From Hermodice carunculata (taxonomy: Eukaryota; Annelida; Polychaeta; Eunicida; Amphinomidae): a DNA stretch of 64,000 bases. The DNA lies in contig OZ026630.1 in assembly GCA_964020975.1 (NCBI GenBank), positions 22,681,712 to 22,745,711 of the forward strand, written 5' to 3'. The notes under the pieces were generated by a model, which did not search any database, was not told the origin of the DNA, and saw only the letters and a list, made by a program, of their open reading frames with translations. This document shows positions 10,222 through 21,910 of this stretch, piece after piece; the first letter of the stretch is position 1, and each line of letters opens with the position of its first letter. Both the position numbers and the translations under genes were made by a program.

Positions 10222-10267
10222 CCCCTCCCAACGTTTCGACCCACCTGGGTCTTCCTCAGGGGAGAGG
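10222..10267 (-). ncRNA. Hammerhead-like motif of a PLE end
   Basis: The minus strand reads CTCTCCC, CTGAGGA, A, GACCC-loop-GGGTC, GAA, ACGT, T, GGGAGGGG. Stem I is eight pairs (10222-10229 with 10260-10267), stem II is five pairs and stem III is the ACGT palindrome. One extra A lies between the CUGANGA box and stem II, departing from the consensus, so self-cleavage is doubtful. I read this as a PLE terminal fragment lying in an intron of the acidic/C39-like gene. Confidence 0.72.
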
Positions 10268-10282
10268 AGGCTCGCTACCAGC

Positions 10283-10333
10283 TTTATAAGACACATGTAT
10301 ATTAAAAATGAGGTGCTTTTAATCATGACGTCA
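10283..10333 (-). promoter_or_regulatory. TATA box and CRE-like site ahead of hammerhead-like motif
   Basis: On the minus strand TGACGTCA (10326-10333) precedes TTATAAA (10283-10289), which precedes the hammerhead-like motif by about 15 nt. The order matches the full PLE at 7754-7952, with shorter spacing. Confidence 0.5.
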
Positions 10334-10574
10334 CTATACTGTTTATACTTTTTTGGGGGTGGATATTTTGATGTTTAAGTGGGAGAAATATTAATCTAAG
10401 TAGGAGAGAAGGAGGATTATTTAACATTGTTCTTAAGTGTGCAAGTTTCTGAAACCATGCCAACACAGGTCACAGGCACCACTGTAAAACCTCAGAAACC
10501 TTACATACTATTTTCTTAAGGGGCTGGAACACTTTGCAACAATGAAATTGGAAAATGCTATTTTTTGTTGAATA

Positions 10575-10791
10575 CTGTAGTTCTAGAAATTTTCGCACAT
10601 GTTTAATTTCGCGCAAACTCAATTTTTCTTAAATTACTAAAATTTTTGCGCATTTTAATTTCACGCAATCCAATGCCATTCAATTCAGTGTAATACAATG
10701 CAATTTATTTTCTCACATTTTAATTTGGCGCTTTGGGTGGTAGCGCAAAAAGCGCGAAATTAAATCGAGTGCGAAAAATCTAGAACTACAG
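10575..10791. mobile_element. 217-bp MITE with TA duplication
   Basis: The left end CTGTAGTTCTAGAAATTTTC and right end AAAAATCTAGAACTACAG are inverted repeats, flanked by TA at 10573-10574 and 10792-10793. The interior is AT-rich with repeated GCGCA/GCGAAAT words. It has no coding capacity and lies in an intron. Confidence 0.85.
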
Positions 10792-11559
10792 TATCACCTT
10801 GTGTATTTTAGAATTTTCACTTGAACCCATTAAAACTATAAATGTTACAAAAGGAGACATCGTGATAAATGTAAAACCAGCAACACATCTTTTGTAACTG
10901 TTTAGTTCTTAAATCTTAATTAGTTTTCAAATTACAATTAAATTTTTCTTATTTAAGTATAAACCCAAATATAGCCCAAACACATTTCCAGATAAACATT
11001 TGGTTTTGATCAAGATATATAGAGCATATTGTTGGCTGCAAAAATGCATCTACAATTTTTCAGAAAGGGCTCAGTTCAAATTTTAATGCTTTTAAAATGT
11101 TATTCAAAATTAAAAAAAATTCAATGATGTATAAAAACTATCTCAGCCCTCTTTAAAAAATCTAAGGATACAGTATATTAGAGATAGGTGTTAGCTTTAA
11201 TTTGATATTACAAGCTAACTTGTATATTTCAATTTTTGGACATGATATTTTTTATTTATGTAAATTATGCAAATTTTAATTAGAATTAAATTGAAATAAT
11301 TGTAATGGTTAAATCTGAAATTCAATACAGAATTTAAATTTAGACAAATGTTTTCTTTCAGAAAATATATGCTTTTGGTAGTCTTGCATGAAAAACAAAT
11401 GAAATAATTACATATTTCTACATGAAAGCCACAAATTGTATTGGCCTCTTAATGAAGTGTTCATAGAATTCAGAAGTATTTTCACTGTTTTGATCCAAAA
11501 ATATCTAAAGACCAGTTTCACGGCTCTGATTCCCAGACAATTTTAACCAGAGAGTACTA

Positions 11560-11739
11560 CAGTGGTTCCCCTCTTTTAAGGCCCTGCTCCCCTGAGAGGC
11601 CACCCCCTCTGCAGAGGCCATTTCTCCATGCATCATGCATGGTATTTTCATTTTTTTTTCATCCTGAAGAGAGGCCACCCCGCTCATAAGGCCAGATTTC
11701 TAGGTCACTTGGGGTAGCCTTATAAGTAGGGAACCACTG
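11560..11739. mobile_element. pogo/Tigger-type MITE, 180 bp
   Basis: Ends are CAGTGGTTCCCCTCTTTTAA and TATAAGTAGGGAACCACTG, flanked by TA on both sides (11558-11559 and 11740-11741). CAGT termini with TA duplications are typical of the pogo branch of Tc1/mariner. It is the same length (180 bp) and family as the copy at 56321-56500. Confidence 0.88.
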
Positions 11740-12151
11740 TATTGGTCCCATTGGTTGGACCAACCAAATACCAGGGCGTGACCACAAAGCAAAATGGGGC
11801 TCTCACTTGCCAGGAACATGAACATTGTGGAGCTGGGGGTAGACTATACTTCAACAAGACACTGACGGCCATCAGTCCACTCCAAGGTACCACAAACAGA
11901 TACAAGCACATGAAAAATGTGATAACAAATCACATCTCAACTTCTGTTCCAATACGCATTTAAAAAAAAAAAAACAAAAAAACCTTTTGTGACTTAAGCA
12001 ATAAATCTGTTGAACAATATAGGTGATGTAAAGACACCATGCAAACAGCAGTGTGAATGTCTATTCAAAACTGATTGCTTTCCAAACTGCCGTTTCTTCC
12101 TCAGAGGTTTGAGAACAAAATGATAGATATATGTGGAAGTGTGTATCATAA

Positions 12152-12160
<9 letters not shown>

Positions 12161-12187
<27 letters not shown>

Positions 12188-12264
12188 TGTATGTATGTAT
12201 GTATGTATGTATGTATGTATGTATGTATGTATGTGTGTATGTATGTATGTATGTATGTATGTAT
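12161..12264 (+). repeat. GTAT microsatellite
   Basis: About 26 GTAT units with one GTGT interruption. The Tyr/Met/Cys/Val and Ile/His/Thr ORFs here are repeat artefacts. The flanks at about 12285 and 12505 share GATTGGTTATC/GATTGGTCATC wording, suggesting a decayed duplication. Confidence 0.97.
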
Positions 12265-12900
12265 AATACACCCAGCTGGTGGCTCTTCTGTGACCTGATT
12301 GGTTATCTGAGATGATATGACTTCCAATTGGGTAATTCACTAGTGCAATAGTTGGGTCATTCATTGTGGTGAGGACTTAAGTACTTGGGTACACGAGGAC
12401 CTGTGTGCAATGAGATCCTGCATTTGTTGAAAATTCACAGAAATGGACACACTCAATTTATGACATAAATCAGTATAACAGGGGAGGGGAGGCTGTTACG
12501 TGAGCTGATTGGTCATCTTGGATTTAATGGATATGATGTAACTTCCCATTACACACCAGCCCTGGCCTATGTCACGACTCCACATTAACAACTTGATGAA
12601 TAGACACAATAAAATAAATGAGCCACCACCATTACCAGGAGATGTGAGAGAAACTTAATACTTAGTGGAACATTTGAACTAATAACTAATGGCCAACCTT
12701 CAATCCAGACTGTCATGGATGGTCATGACACTCCTGATTGAAGTTTCATTTTTTTTTTTTTATATCTCAGTGTGCCCAACAATAATTATAACCTTTTATG
12801 CTGTGTAAAGTTTTAATCTTTGTTTGCAGAGAGGTGTTCAGTTCAACTTTTCAAAGTGCCCCCCCCCCCCAGGTTACCAGGCTATCTAATTTAGACTTAC

Positions 12901-13045
12901 CATAGTCAGAAAGTGAATATCTGACATTGAAGCACAGACACCCTGTCTGTCGTCTGAGCTGTCGCTGCTGACTGGGAATTCTTCTGAAGGAGAGGCCAGC
13001 TGAACATCTCTTATCTCTTCATAGATAGGCTCATTCTGAAACACT
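12901..13045 (-). CDS. Acidic/C39-like gene, exon b
   Basis: Exon of 145 nt with acceptor GTGTTGTTGCAG and a strong donor ATG followed by GTAAGTC. Its first base completes an Arg codon begun by exon a, then 48 codons read VFQNEPIYEEIRDVQLASPS onward to SMSDIHFLTM, ending in phase 0, which matches exon c. The EPIYEEI phrase looks like a possible phosphotyrosine site (inference). A Ser/Asp-rich stretch (SSDSSDD) continues the acidic character of exon a. Confidence 0.85.
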
Positions 13046-13691
13046 CTGCAACAACACATGTTAATGCATGAGGAAATGCCATGTATGAGAAATTGTCCAT
13101 TCTAGTCTCAGATTGTGTTTATTTCCCAGAGTATCCATACCTTTCATTGGTACTAATTTTGCTGATACTGTATGACAACACAAACTAGGGCCTTCAATAT
13201 ACAAAAATGTATAGTCTCCATACATGATGAACTTAACTCATTCCCAGCAGTGGTAGGGAAGACAGTGGTCCGTGTTTTTGCATCAATGGCTCGGCCAGTC
13301 TTGTTACAACTCCCCATAAGGTAAAACAACTAATTTCAAATTTGCAAGTTAGTACTACAGTGATGCTTTTTTCATAAAACATTTCAAAATATTTTTTGGA
13401 TTTAATCTAGATACATGTACACCAAACTGTTTTCTTCAAATTCAAAACATGCGAAACACAAAAATTAGAGTTTCTTTTGGATAGATAAACGTTATTCACC
13501 CTCATAAAACAAAAAATAAAGTTCATTATAAATTGCTTGATGGAGCCGTGGTTAATAGTGCTGACACTATCACTGGCCAAAGATTAAAATGCATGCATAT
13601 ATATCTGCTTGGCTGTTGCCCACAGCCCATGATAGAATTATCAAATGTGACCCTCCCCCCTCCCCTCCCCCGCCCCCCCAAATCCACTCAC

Positions 13692-16141
13692 CTATCTCTG
13701 TCATTTAGACTCTCTGGGTTAATGAAATCAAATTCTAGCAGATGCACAGCACTGACTGGAGACTCGTCCTCACTGACAGATATGGAGGGCCTTGAATAAT
13801 GTCCATTGACAGCTTCATCTGGAGAATCATTGAGTCCATAGTAGTAGGCACCCTCTGGTGGTGTGAGCATTGCAGGATATGCATTTGTATTGAGAGGTAG
13901 GCCTATTGCATTCTCAAAGTGCAACTGCCTCCTTGGGAACTGCACTGGCAGGTCGTCCCTTGCCTCTCCCCACAACTGATGCTCTGGATATTTTGGAGGA
14001 AGATCCTCACCTGTATCTGAGTCGCTGCCCGTGGCATTCCGATGATCTCGGTCTGAATCATCAACAAACAATTTGGCAGATTTTAATTCCTCTTCCTCAT
14101 CTTGAAAACTGTTTTCATCTTGATCAAAATTTGAGGTTGAGGTTTGTCTCGAAACATTGAAGAGTTCATCTTCATGGTCTGAGAGATGATCCATGGCTAC
14201 AAAGACCTCATTGAGGTTGTTCGTCTCCTGGTTAGAACCTTGGTGACCATGATGGATATTTTGACACAGTGGAAGACCAAACCCATTACCCAGGTCATTG
14301 TAATGCTGAAGCAAGTCCTCTTTGGGTGACCCATCACAGAGTTTTCCCGTGTCTATATCCATAGTGATTGATGTTTGAGTGTTAGGTGAGACCTTATCAG
14401 AGTTTACTGGATTGGAATTTCTCTGGGGCAACCTTGGACCTGATTGGAGCTCTAAACAGTGTTTACAGCCAGTGAAACCCGACAATTTGACCTGAGTCTC
14501 TGAATTATTCTGGTGTTGGAATAGCATGGGACACTCGTCTTGGGAATCTCCAGAAGGGTGCCTGAAATCAGCATCGCTGTTATTACAGCAACCTTCATGA
14601 AGGGAGTCCATGTTTTCAGCACTGGGCTCAATGTCAAAATCATAGAAATCCATTTCAGGTGAAAAATAAGCTGCAGAATCTGGTGTTATGCCACACATAG
14701 GTACGCCAGCCTCTGAAGCACTCCTTGCAGTTGCATCACAGTTAATAGTTAGACCCACACCAGCACGGCCATGACTCCCATCCCCAGATATATTCCTATT
14801 ATGCACATTTGCTACACAAGGATTGCTCCTGTTAGAAATGTCCTCAGACGGCACAGTCCATGAACAGGGTCGACAGGATGGACCATCATCATGACTGCGC
14901 TTAGAACACGCTGATGGTCGATCTGCCTCTCTACCATCACTGCTCATGCCGCCTATGTTTGCACGATTAACACAGTCCTGAAATCGACTTCTTGCTTCAA
15001 ACATTCTATTCTGCATGACCTCATCTGAGTTAAAACTAGCCTCATACCTAAAGTGACTCGTACATGAGTCACCAGGTTCCCGGCAGTCCATTTCTTGTAG
15101 GTCTTCAAAGGACCCACTTTGTGAAGAGTCTGAAAAAAATTCCCGCCTATTTGCATAACATATATCAGTCTCTATGAAGTCTCCATGATCGTCACTAAGA
15201 TCAAGGGACCTTGGCCGTTCTACACTTGAGGAATCTGGCTTCTCAGGCATGGAAGACTTTTGGCTTTGTTCCTCAGAACTACTCACCACCCTTGACATAT
15301 CCAAAGTCCCATTGTACATATCTGTGCCATCACTCATCCTCCGTACTGAAGAATTTTCATATTTTGCACACACAGCAGTTGGCCTTAAATGTTCTCTGGT
15401 ATTTGGTGGCACAGACTGGATTTCCGTGGTTGCACTGTTTGTGTCGACATCAACATTGTCATCCTCCAAGTCCAATGATTCCAATAAATGTGCATTTTCT
15501 GTGAAATAGTTTTCCATGTCATCACACACCTGGTCTAACACTTCCCTTGGTGTATCGTCAACATGATCAGTACTGCCATTCACCACTGACTGTTCACAAA
15601 TCTCTTTTCCGGAATTACAAGCTCCTCCACTTTTTCTCATTTTAAAAACACAATTCTTATCCTTCGCCTCCTGTCGCATTTTCTGCTTGAGTTCTGCTGC
15701 TATATTAATAATTGAACATGCACTGTCAATATTTGTTACTGCAGGCTTCTCTGTGTCTTGGTCCAATTGCTCACCATTAACATGGTTAACATGAACACAA
15801 TTTTGACCAGTCTCCAAATGAGTTAAAATCCCTGGTTTTGGAATAGATTCCAATCTTGTGCATGATACTGATAAATCTCTGCAAGATTTCTCAACAACAC
15901 TGTTAATATGCTGGGAAGGTAGTTGATACTGAGAGCCTTCAGCGATCATGCCACCATTAGAAAGCAACAAATCTCTGTTGTTCAACTCCAGATGTTCCTC
16001 AGAACCCCTAACACTTTTCTCCCCTCCAGAAGTTTGTCTGTGCGGTGGCCGGTCACAGCATATTTTGTTGGGACTCATACTGTTGTCCTGAGTCATTTTA
16101 TCCATCTCGGTTTGGCCATCACAAGCTTTCCCTAGCTTTAC
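13692..16141 (-). CDS. Acidic/C39-like gene, 2.45-kb exon a (large acidic region)
   Basis: A single long exon with a good acceptor (TGTATGTTCTTGCAG before GTAAAGC) and a consensus donor (AG before GTGAGT at 13690-13691). It encodes about 816 residues without interruption, by far the longest host ORF in the window. The protein is rich in Ser, Asp, Glu and Asn, with no transmembrane segment or obvious folded domain. Examples are FIETDICYANRREFF, DENSFQDEEEELKSAKLF, MLTPPEGAYYYGLND and AVHLLEFDFINPESLND. It ends in phase 2 and fits exon b exactly. The first Met in the exon is in TEMDKMTQDN; whether translation starts there or upstream cannot be decided. I do not recognise the protein. It may be a disordered regulatory N-terminus to a C39-like domain. 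Confidence 0.9.
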
Positions 16142-16445
16142 CTGCAAGAACATACACAAAGAACAGCTTTTAAACAACTTGTATGCTAACATAAGTTTAA
16201 GATCAGACTTTACACAAATCGCTTTACACAAAAAAATTCTGCATAAAATTATCTCATTCGGCTGTATTCAATTTGCAAGAAAGACCTACAACTTTTTATT
16301 GGATTGGAAGAGCTGAGCAACAAATTAAAACATTTTGGTATTAGCTACTAATGAGAACCTGCATAAATTTGATAACCAATGATTAGATGGAAAAAATCAA
16401 TATTATAGACAATTGATTACAATAGGACAAGCAGCTGCACCAGTT

Positions 16446-16609
16446 CAGGGCTTGACATTAAGGTTTTTTCAGTGCTTTTCTGACGACCAATTTTGCATCA
16501 ATTTAGGACATTTAATGGGTTAAATCTCAACACAGCTCAATTCTTGTACTTGCCTATCAAAATAATGAACTTGTGAGAGACTACAGGGCTTTCCTAGCTT
16601 CAAGCCCTG
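16446..16609. mobile_element. hAT-like MITE, 164 bp
   Basis: Termini CAGGGCTTGACATTAAGG and CTAGCTTCAAGCCCTG are inverted repeats. Related ends occur at 42565-42721 and, in part, at 45374-45537, the latter also 164 bp. No clear 8-bp duplication is visible, so the copy is old or the edges have drifted. No coding capacity. Confidence 0.65.
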
Positions 16610-16778
16610 CGTGTTTACCATAAACATACTCTACTTAGGTCAGACTGACCCAGCATCTTTAGAGAGGAAAGTGGTACAAGACATTTCTTACTGTCGTTTA
16701 AGATTATCCATACACTGTTTCATTTTTCTTCAGAATGGAAATGGTCGCAACTCGCAAAATACTTGGGCACAAACTGAT

Positions 16779-16860
16779 GTTTATTTCATGTTTGGTAGTG
16801 AATTACCCATTTCTAGTGTGAAATCCAAGAAAGAATAATCCATGGTCGGTCACGCTGTTG
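16779..16860. repeat. Dispersed repeat, copy 1
   Basis: The phrase TTTCATGTTTGGTAGTGAAT, then TTTCTAGTGTGAAATCCAA and CCATGGTCGGTCAC, recurs at 53655-53735 (TTCCATGTTTGGCAGTGAAT, TTTCTAGGGTGGAATCCAA, CCATCCTAGGTCAC). The family is not identified. Confidence 0.6.
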
Positions 16861-17169
16861 CCATTTTCTTCCGACAAATCATACTCTTTCAAATTCCCTT
16901 CCAAACTACTTGTTTCCGAATGGCAGCACCACACCTGCCTGAGGCCTCAGTTTACTGTCAATCCTCTATTAATTGTGGAATAATCAAGAGCCCTTTAAGC
17001 CTGATGTTCTGCTGACTACCATCATCAAAAAATAATTTTCTGAAATGTATTCAATCAATGAACTTGAAAAATTAATCAAGGTTAGCCATATTATGCGATA
17101 GCAAACTTCCACATGATACACATTTGGCATCATTTGCCTTATTCTTTATAAAGATATTAAATTAAATGT

Positions 17170-17960
17170 CCTTTTCTTGTGTGCTTCATGACCTTGAAAA
17201 TAGGTCAAGGCTACAATCATTGGGTCATGGTGACCCAAAAAGTAGGTCGTCAAGTAGAGTTTTATATACAATGTACTCCAAGTGCAATTTTGATCTGGAG
17301 GCTCAATATTCTCTTTGCCATTGATGTCCAAACTACACTCTACATGTACCATTACAAAATCACCTCTTTGAACTCAACAACAGGTTTGGTGACCTTACTA
17401 ACATGGGTCAACGTCACTGATCTTATATAAAGTATTAGCATAGGACATGCTGTATATATCCTATAAATTTGGCATGTCCAGTTCAATAATTTTTTGACAT
17501 ATGGAATTTTGTATCTTTCAAGACATTTTGAATCATAATTTCCATAAAAATATAGGTGGCACCACTAGTATCATAAGCAATAGACATTGTGACTTCTACA
17601 ATCACCCTAAATTTCATGAAGATTCATACACAATTAAAGATGCAGGGCTTTTCACAAAATGTTCACATTGTCACCCATACATTATGTACTACTATAGGTG
17701 GCAGCAGCAACAATGACTTAAGTCTTAACAGTTATATGATCCAAACTCAGAAACTTTGGGGGTGCAGAGCATTCACACGATGACCCCTCTATTCCAACTG
17801 ATCATTTGACCCTGACCTTCAACTTGGATTAAAAATTGTTATGCAAGCAGGGGATGGTTTCTCATAAGGTATGGAATGATGCCATTTTAAGCATTTTTTA
17901 ATGTGAAAGGTGAAACCTGGTTTTAATAAGGGTCAAGGTCAAGGTCAAGGTCAAGGTCCA
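17170..17960 (+). repeat. Decayed relics of the GACCTTGAAAATAGGTCA repeat family
   Basis: Phrases such as CATGACCTTGAAAATAGGTC, TGGGTCATGGTGACCC and a short AAGGTC tandem run at about 17935-17957 match text in the repeats at 40-50 kb. No coding signal. Confidence 0.55.
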
Positions 17961-19370
17961 CAAGAGGACAATTCAGGCTACAACAGTGGCAACATTAGAC
18001 CCCTAAGAGCTCACACCTGATGGACAGGAAATCCCTTCAACTTATCCCCAAGGGGTGTAGATATGGCCATGGGTCCAGGTATGTGCATGTCTGCAGCTTG
18101 GCTGGTTGTGCATGTACAACATTACATCCTGTTTCAACAAGTCTGAGCTAAGGTTAAACATCTCTGCAGACCAGACCTGGTATCAGGTTTGCGAATCTGA
18201 AACGGGGTGGGGGTGGGGGGGGGGGGAGAATTTTGACAAAGAATTCTTTCTTGAAAGGTTCAGGTCATGCTTTGATAATTGACCCAGATGTGAAGCCACA
18301 ACCAGCATAAGAGAGGAATCACAAATCAGCCGTTGAGATAAGAGAACAGGCTGAAGCCACACTGTGGAACATTGGTGAAAGTTAGCTGAACCCCACTTCA
18401 CTGAATTTCACTGGAAAAGTCATTTTCCCTAAACATTACAATGGACAGGTCAATCTCCTCTTTACTTAATTCAGTGTCTGGACTGAAAATGGTCACCCAT
18501 GGTGGAATGAAATAAAGTGCAGGAATATTATTATGAGGTGGTAAAGAAGCCATGCATTGTCAGCCTATCTGGTGCCATCCCTGAAGGTGAACTTAATATC
18601 TGTACATGTATTACTCATGATTGTAGTCTACCAGAGGACAAAACGGTCAACAGCTATGCCACATCTGATCAATTTACGTTGTTGTCATTTTGATGAGGTG
18701 GTTAAAATGGTAAAACCTAGGTACTTTCTGGCAAAAAAGTTGATATTGAAGCCACCTATCATAGTTTCCCGATAAGCAAGGTCAGTCAATAAGTAATGGA
18801 GTTCATTGGAATTTTGAAGGCCATGACAAGCCAGCATCCATAATAAGCAAAGTCCTCTGTTTTGGCTTCAGGAATGTGGCATACATATTTAGCATGTTAA
18901 CAGCTGCTTGCTATTCGTCATATGATGAAATATTAAGGTTCTGTTGATTGAGTGGCCTATCTTGATGACTTCCACTTAACCTCAGGTAGTTTTCAGGGTC
19001 GTATCACAATGCTTAATGCCTTATTGGACCTGCTTATTAAATTGAGCTTCTGTATTAATTACAGATTGGTTATTAAATTGGGCTTCTGTATTAATTACAG
19101 ATTGGTTATTGGTCCCATACAGTGTATCAATTTTTGGGGTATCCAGATTGATAGCAGACCAATAGAGATTTACCTACCTGAAGACAAGCTAACTGACCTT
19201 AAGAGAGTTCCTTAGATTTTCCCATAGTTAGGGGTGGGTTCCATGACTGCTTTTAACATCGTGGTATGTTTCGATACCAAGCTTTGTATCATGATATGTA
19301 AATACCAGACAAGTGCCTGGCGGCTAAAAAACCCGCTGAAAATGGTAAATTTTCAGTATTAGTTTTCTTG

Positions 19371-19430
19371 CTCAGTCCGACGCGTTTCGCCACCAACGGG
19401 GCTCATCAGGAACTGATTTCAATGCTCACT
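19371..19430 (-). ncRNA. Hammerhead ribozyme on minus strand (PLE end)
   Basis: The minus strand contains CTGATGA (19403-19409), stem II GCC/GGC (19400-19402 with 19089-equivalent 19389-19391) closing an 8-nt loop, GAA (19386-19388), palindromic stem III ACGCGT (19380-19385) and C17 at 19379. Inner stem I is AGTTC with GGACT (19410-19414 with 19374-19378, one G-U pair). All invariant core bases are present. It is preceded by a TATA box and CRE-like site as in the full PLE. It belongs to a different PLE subfamily from the copy at 7887, with different stem sequences. Confidence 0.85.
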
Positions 19431-19470
19431 AGCTCGTTGTGAGTTACGCGCAAACGGCCATTGCCGTTGT

Positions 19471-19516
19471 TTATATACCCAAGCGTAACTTGTCCATAGT
19501 AACCTCGGTTACGTCA
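19471..19516 (-). promoter_or_regulatory. TATA box and CRE-like site ahead of minus-strand hammerhead
   Basis: On the minus strand TGACGTAA (19509-19516) precedes TATATAA (19471-19477), which lies about 61 nt before the CTGATGA core. The PLE at 7842-7909 has about 60 nt between the same two marks. Confidence 0.55.
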
Positions 19517-19868
19517 CGAACTGACGTGGAGAGGGGCGGTCTCCATACACCGTGTCAACTTTTTGCTGATGTGTGTTTGGGGGTTCTGATGACACGTGCA
19601 GGGGGATGACGTGTTCCAGAAAATAAACAAAGGAAAGATGACTGCCTTTCCAAGGAAAAGCCAAGGAAAAAAGAGCATTTTTCCAGGGTTGTTTCCCTAC
19701 AAAATTTATACGGATCTGTAGGATTTCCTTGCTTGGGATTCCTGTTGTGTTATGTATCATGATATACTGTAGTCTACATAAAATTTACCCCAACATTAAT
19801 ATCAGAAACTCACAGAGATGTTCAGTGTCAGATCTTCATGGCTGTGGCACCTAACACAAGAGTATATA

Positions 19869-20045
19869 CAGTGGTACCTCTCTTGAGAGACCCCTCTAAT
19901 GAGAGGCCGCATATCTTTTTAAGACTGCTCTCTCAGAACACTGTGCTATCTTTTTCATGTTGTTGTACCTCTAATGAAAGACCACCTGTTTTGAGAGACC
20001 GCATTTTGACCCCCTGTAGGGGTGATCTCTCAAAAGAAAAAGAGT
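19869..20045. mobile_element. pogo-type MITE, decayed right end
   Basis: The left end CAGTGGTACCTCTCTTGAGA follows TA. The right end (GATCTCTCAAAAGAAAAAGA, then GTG) is a worn version of the inverted end. Same family as 24899-25071 and 11560-11739. Confidence 0.7.
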
Positions 20046-20791
20046 GAACTTTCAATATTTTATTCACCAGTGCATCCACCTCTTTGCCACTTGCCAAGTA
20101 TTTCATTGTTTCTGTGAAAATATGACATTAAAATTAACTTGTGGCTTCAAGAAATTTTATGTTGACAAATCTTGTGGTATTTGATTGGACGGCGAGGACA
20201 TGCGATCAAATCCACTAATGAGGAGCCTCAAACTTCCATGGGCTTCTCGAGTGATGTTTCTGCTGAGACTGTGGGCCATAAAAGGCGAGATTTCCCCTGA
20301 ATATGACTGAAAAACGATGTTTTGGGTGTTGTTACATATTTGGTATACCTGACAACCATGTGATGGGGATTAAACTTATTAACATGTGAACACAGATTTT
20401 TCCATACCGAAAAAATATTGGTACACCACAAATGAACCGTGATATGCTTTAATACGGAATAATAAATGCCATATACCGTACATTCTCTAATTGAAGCTGT
20501 GGCTTCTGTTAGATATAAATTTTTATTGTTCATATTGACGATGATGATGAAGTCAGGGTGCATCTTCTAACAGAGAGTTTTCCCTGCAACATGATGTCAT
20601 GAGCTATTATGTTAGCTTCATGAGTAGACAGATAACATCATAAGGTCAAGTAATAATAGAAGGGTTGCATTTTTAAAATACACACTTTTTATCAATTGAT
20701 AAAAATACCACAGACAAAATGAAAGGTAATAACATGTTTCTGTAATGTTGACAAAATGGCGTAAAAGCATGTGACAATGAAGGAAAAGAAA

Positions 20792-20862
20792 AGTTTCCCA
20801 TTTCAGCTAGGCGACTGGTGCCAAAGGTTGCAGGTTCGAGTCCCGCTCGTTCCGAACATAAA
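20792..20862 (+). mobile_element. tRNA-derived SINE fragment, copy 1
   Basis: Contains a perfect pol III B box GGTTCGAGTCC and shares TTTCAGCTAGGCGACTGGTG with the other two copies. The A-box half is missing. Confidence 0.7.
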
Positions 20863-21003
20863 ATATATATTTTCGGCATTTCCTTAATGCTGGTGGATTT
20901 AAGTCCCCGATTCTGGAAATAAATGCCGACTCAGTAAATATACTGCATTACCGTGTTGATATGGCACTCGCACATAGCTACCTCCATTGAGCCATTCTTT
21001 TTT

Positions 21004-21110
21004 GGGAATGGGGATTTGGTCGAGTGGATATGTGCCTTTCCCATTTCAGCTAGGCGACTGGTGCCAAAGGTTGCAGGTTTGAGTCCCGCTCGTTCCGAAC
21101 ATAAAATAAA
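21004..21110 (+). mobile_element. tRNA-derived SINE, copy 2 (A and B boxes)
   Basis: A-box-like TGGTCGAGTGG (about 21018-21028) and B-box GGTTTGAGTCC (about 21077-21087) are set about 50 bp apart, followed by CGCTCGTTCCGAACATAA. The cloverleaf is not convincing, so I call a SINE head rather than a tRNA gene. The nearly identical 3' part in copy 1 is about 230 bp upstream. Confidence 0.72.
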
Positions 21111-21910
21111 CATTGAATGGTCACAGAAAGTGAAAAATTGGCACAAGTGGTACACAAGCAACTCGGGCATGAACCTTTCATATTGATTAATTTGGCTTAG
21201 CAGCAGCCTGAAGCCTGGGTGTATCTTCTATTAGGGTTTTTCTGCTGAACAAAATGACAAGAGATTATAACCTTGCAGATGTCTCAAAGTTGGGGTGCGT
21301 CTTCTAATATAGAATTTACAGTACATGAACTGGTATTTCGGCAATACCGCTCACCCTTATCCATGGTCATAAATGTGCTAATAAGCACCATATGCAGCAA
21401 TTAGAGGGCAAACTTAATTAGGCAGGCAGGGTTGTGTGCTGGGGGTGCGGGTGAGGGTGATATAACCTTCTTACACCATATAAGTGAGGCCCAATACAAG
21501 CTTATGGCAGCTGACCACCAGCTCTTCCCATACAGGTCTGTGGGAGCAGACATAGAATGGTGGCACTTCCTTGAGATCATAATGACATCTTTGACATAAT
21601 AGATACCATTCCCTTAACCGTCTTCTCCATGAATTGGATGCATACACAGGTAGAAGGGTTGTGCCTTGATGTTTTTCACATTAATTGGCAGGCTGACTGC
21701 CCACCAGCAGTAAATTTACACATAAAAGTATTAGTGGTAGTTTATGCAGCTCGAAGGTGAGGCCAATTGCAGGCAGGACTACCTGTTAGGATGTACACTG
21801 ACAGCACAGGACATTATTAGTAAAGGCACTTGAAGGGAATATACAGTAATGGGGGCCCTGTGAGAGTTATTTTGGCTATCAGCATGCTATAACTTCTATC
21901 CATGTTTTTG

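Noticed and set aside
13688-16231. Met at about 16231 as the start of the acidic protein
   Set aside because: That part of the ORF lies in intron; a strong acceptor at 16142-16148 sets the exon edge at 16141.
16600-16770. An upstream exon of the acidic gene ending at a GTAAGA donor near 16685
   Set aside because: All three frames before it carry stops and no acceptor fits.
20792-21110. A real tRNA gene
   Set aside because: B box is good but no consistent cloverleaf or acceptor stem forms, and three partial copies indicate a SINE.
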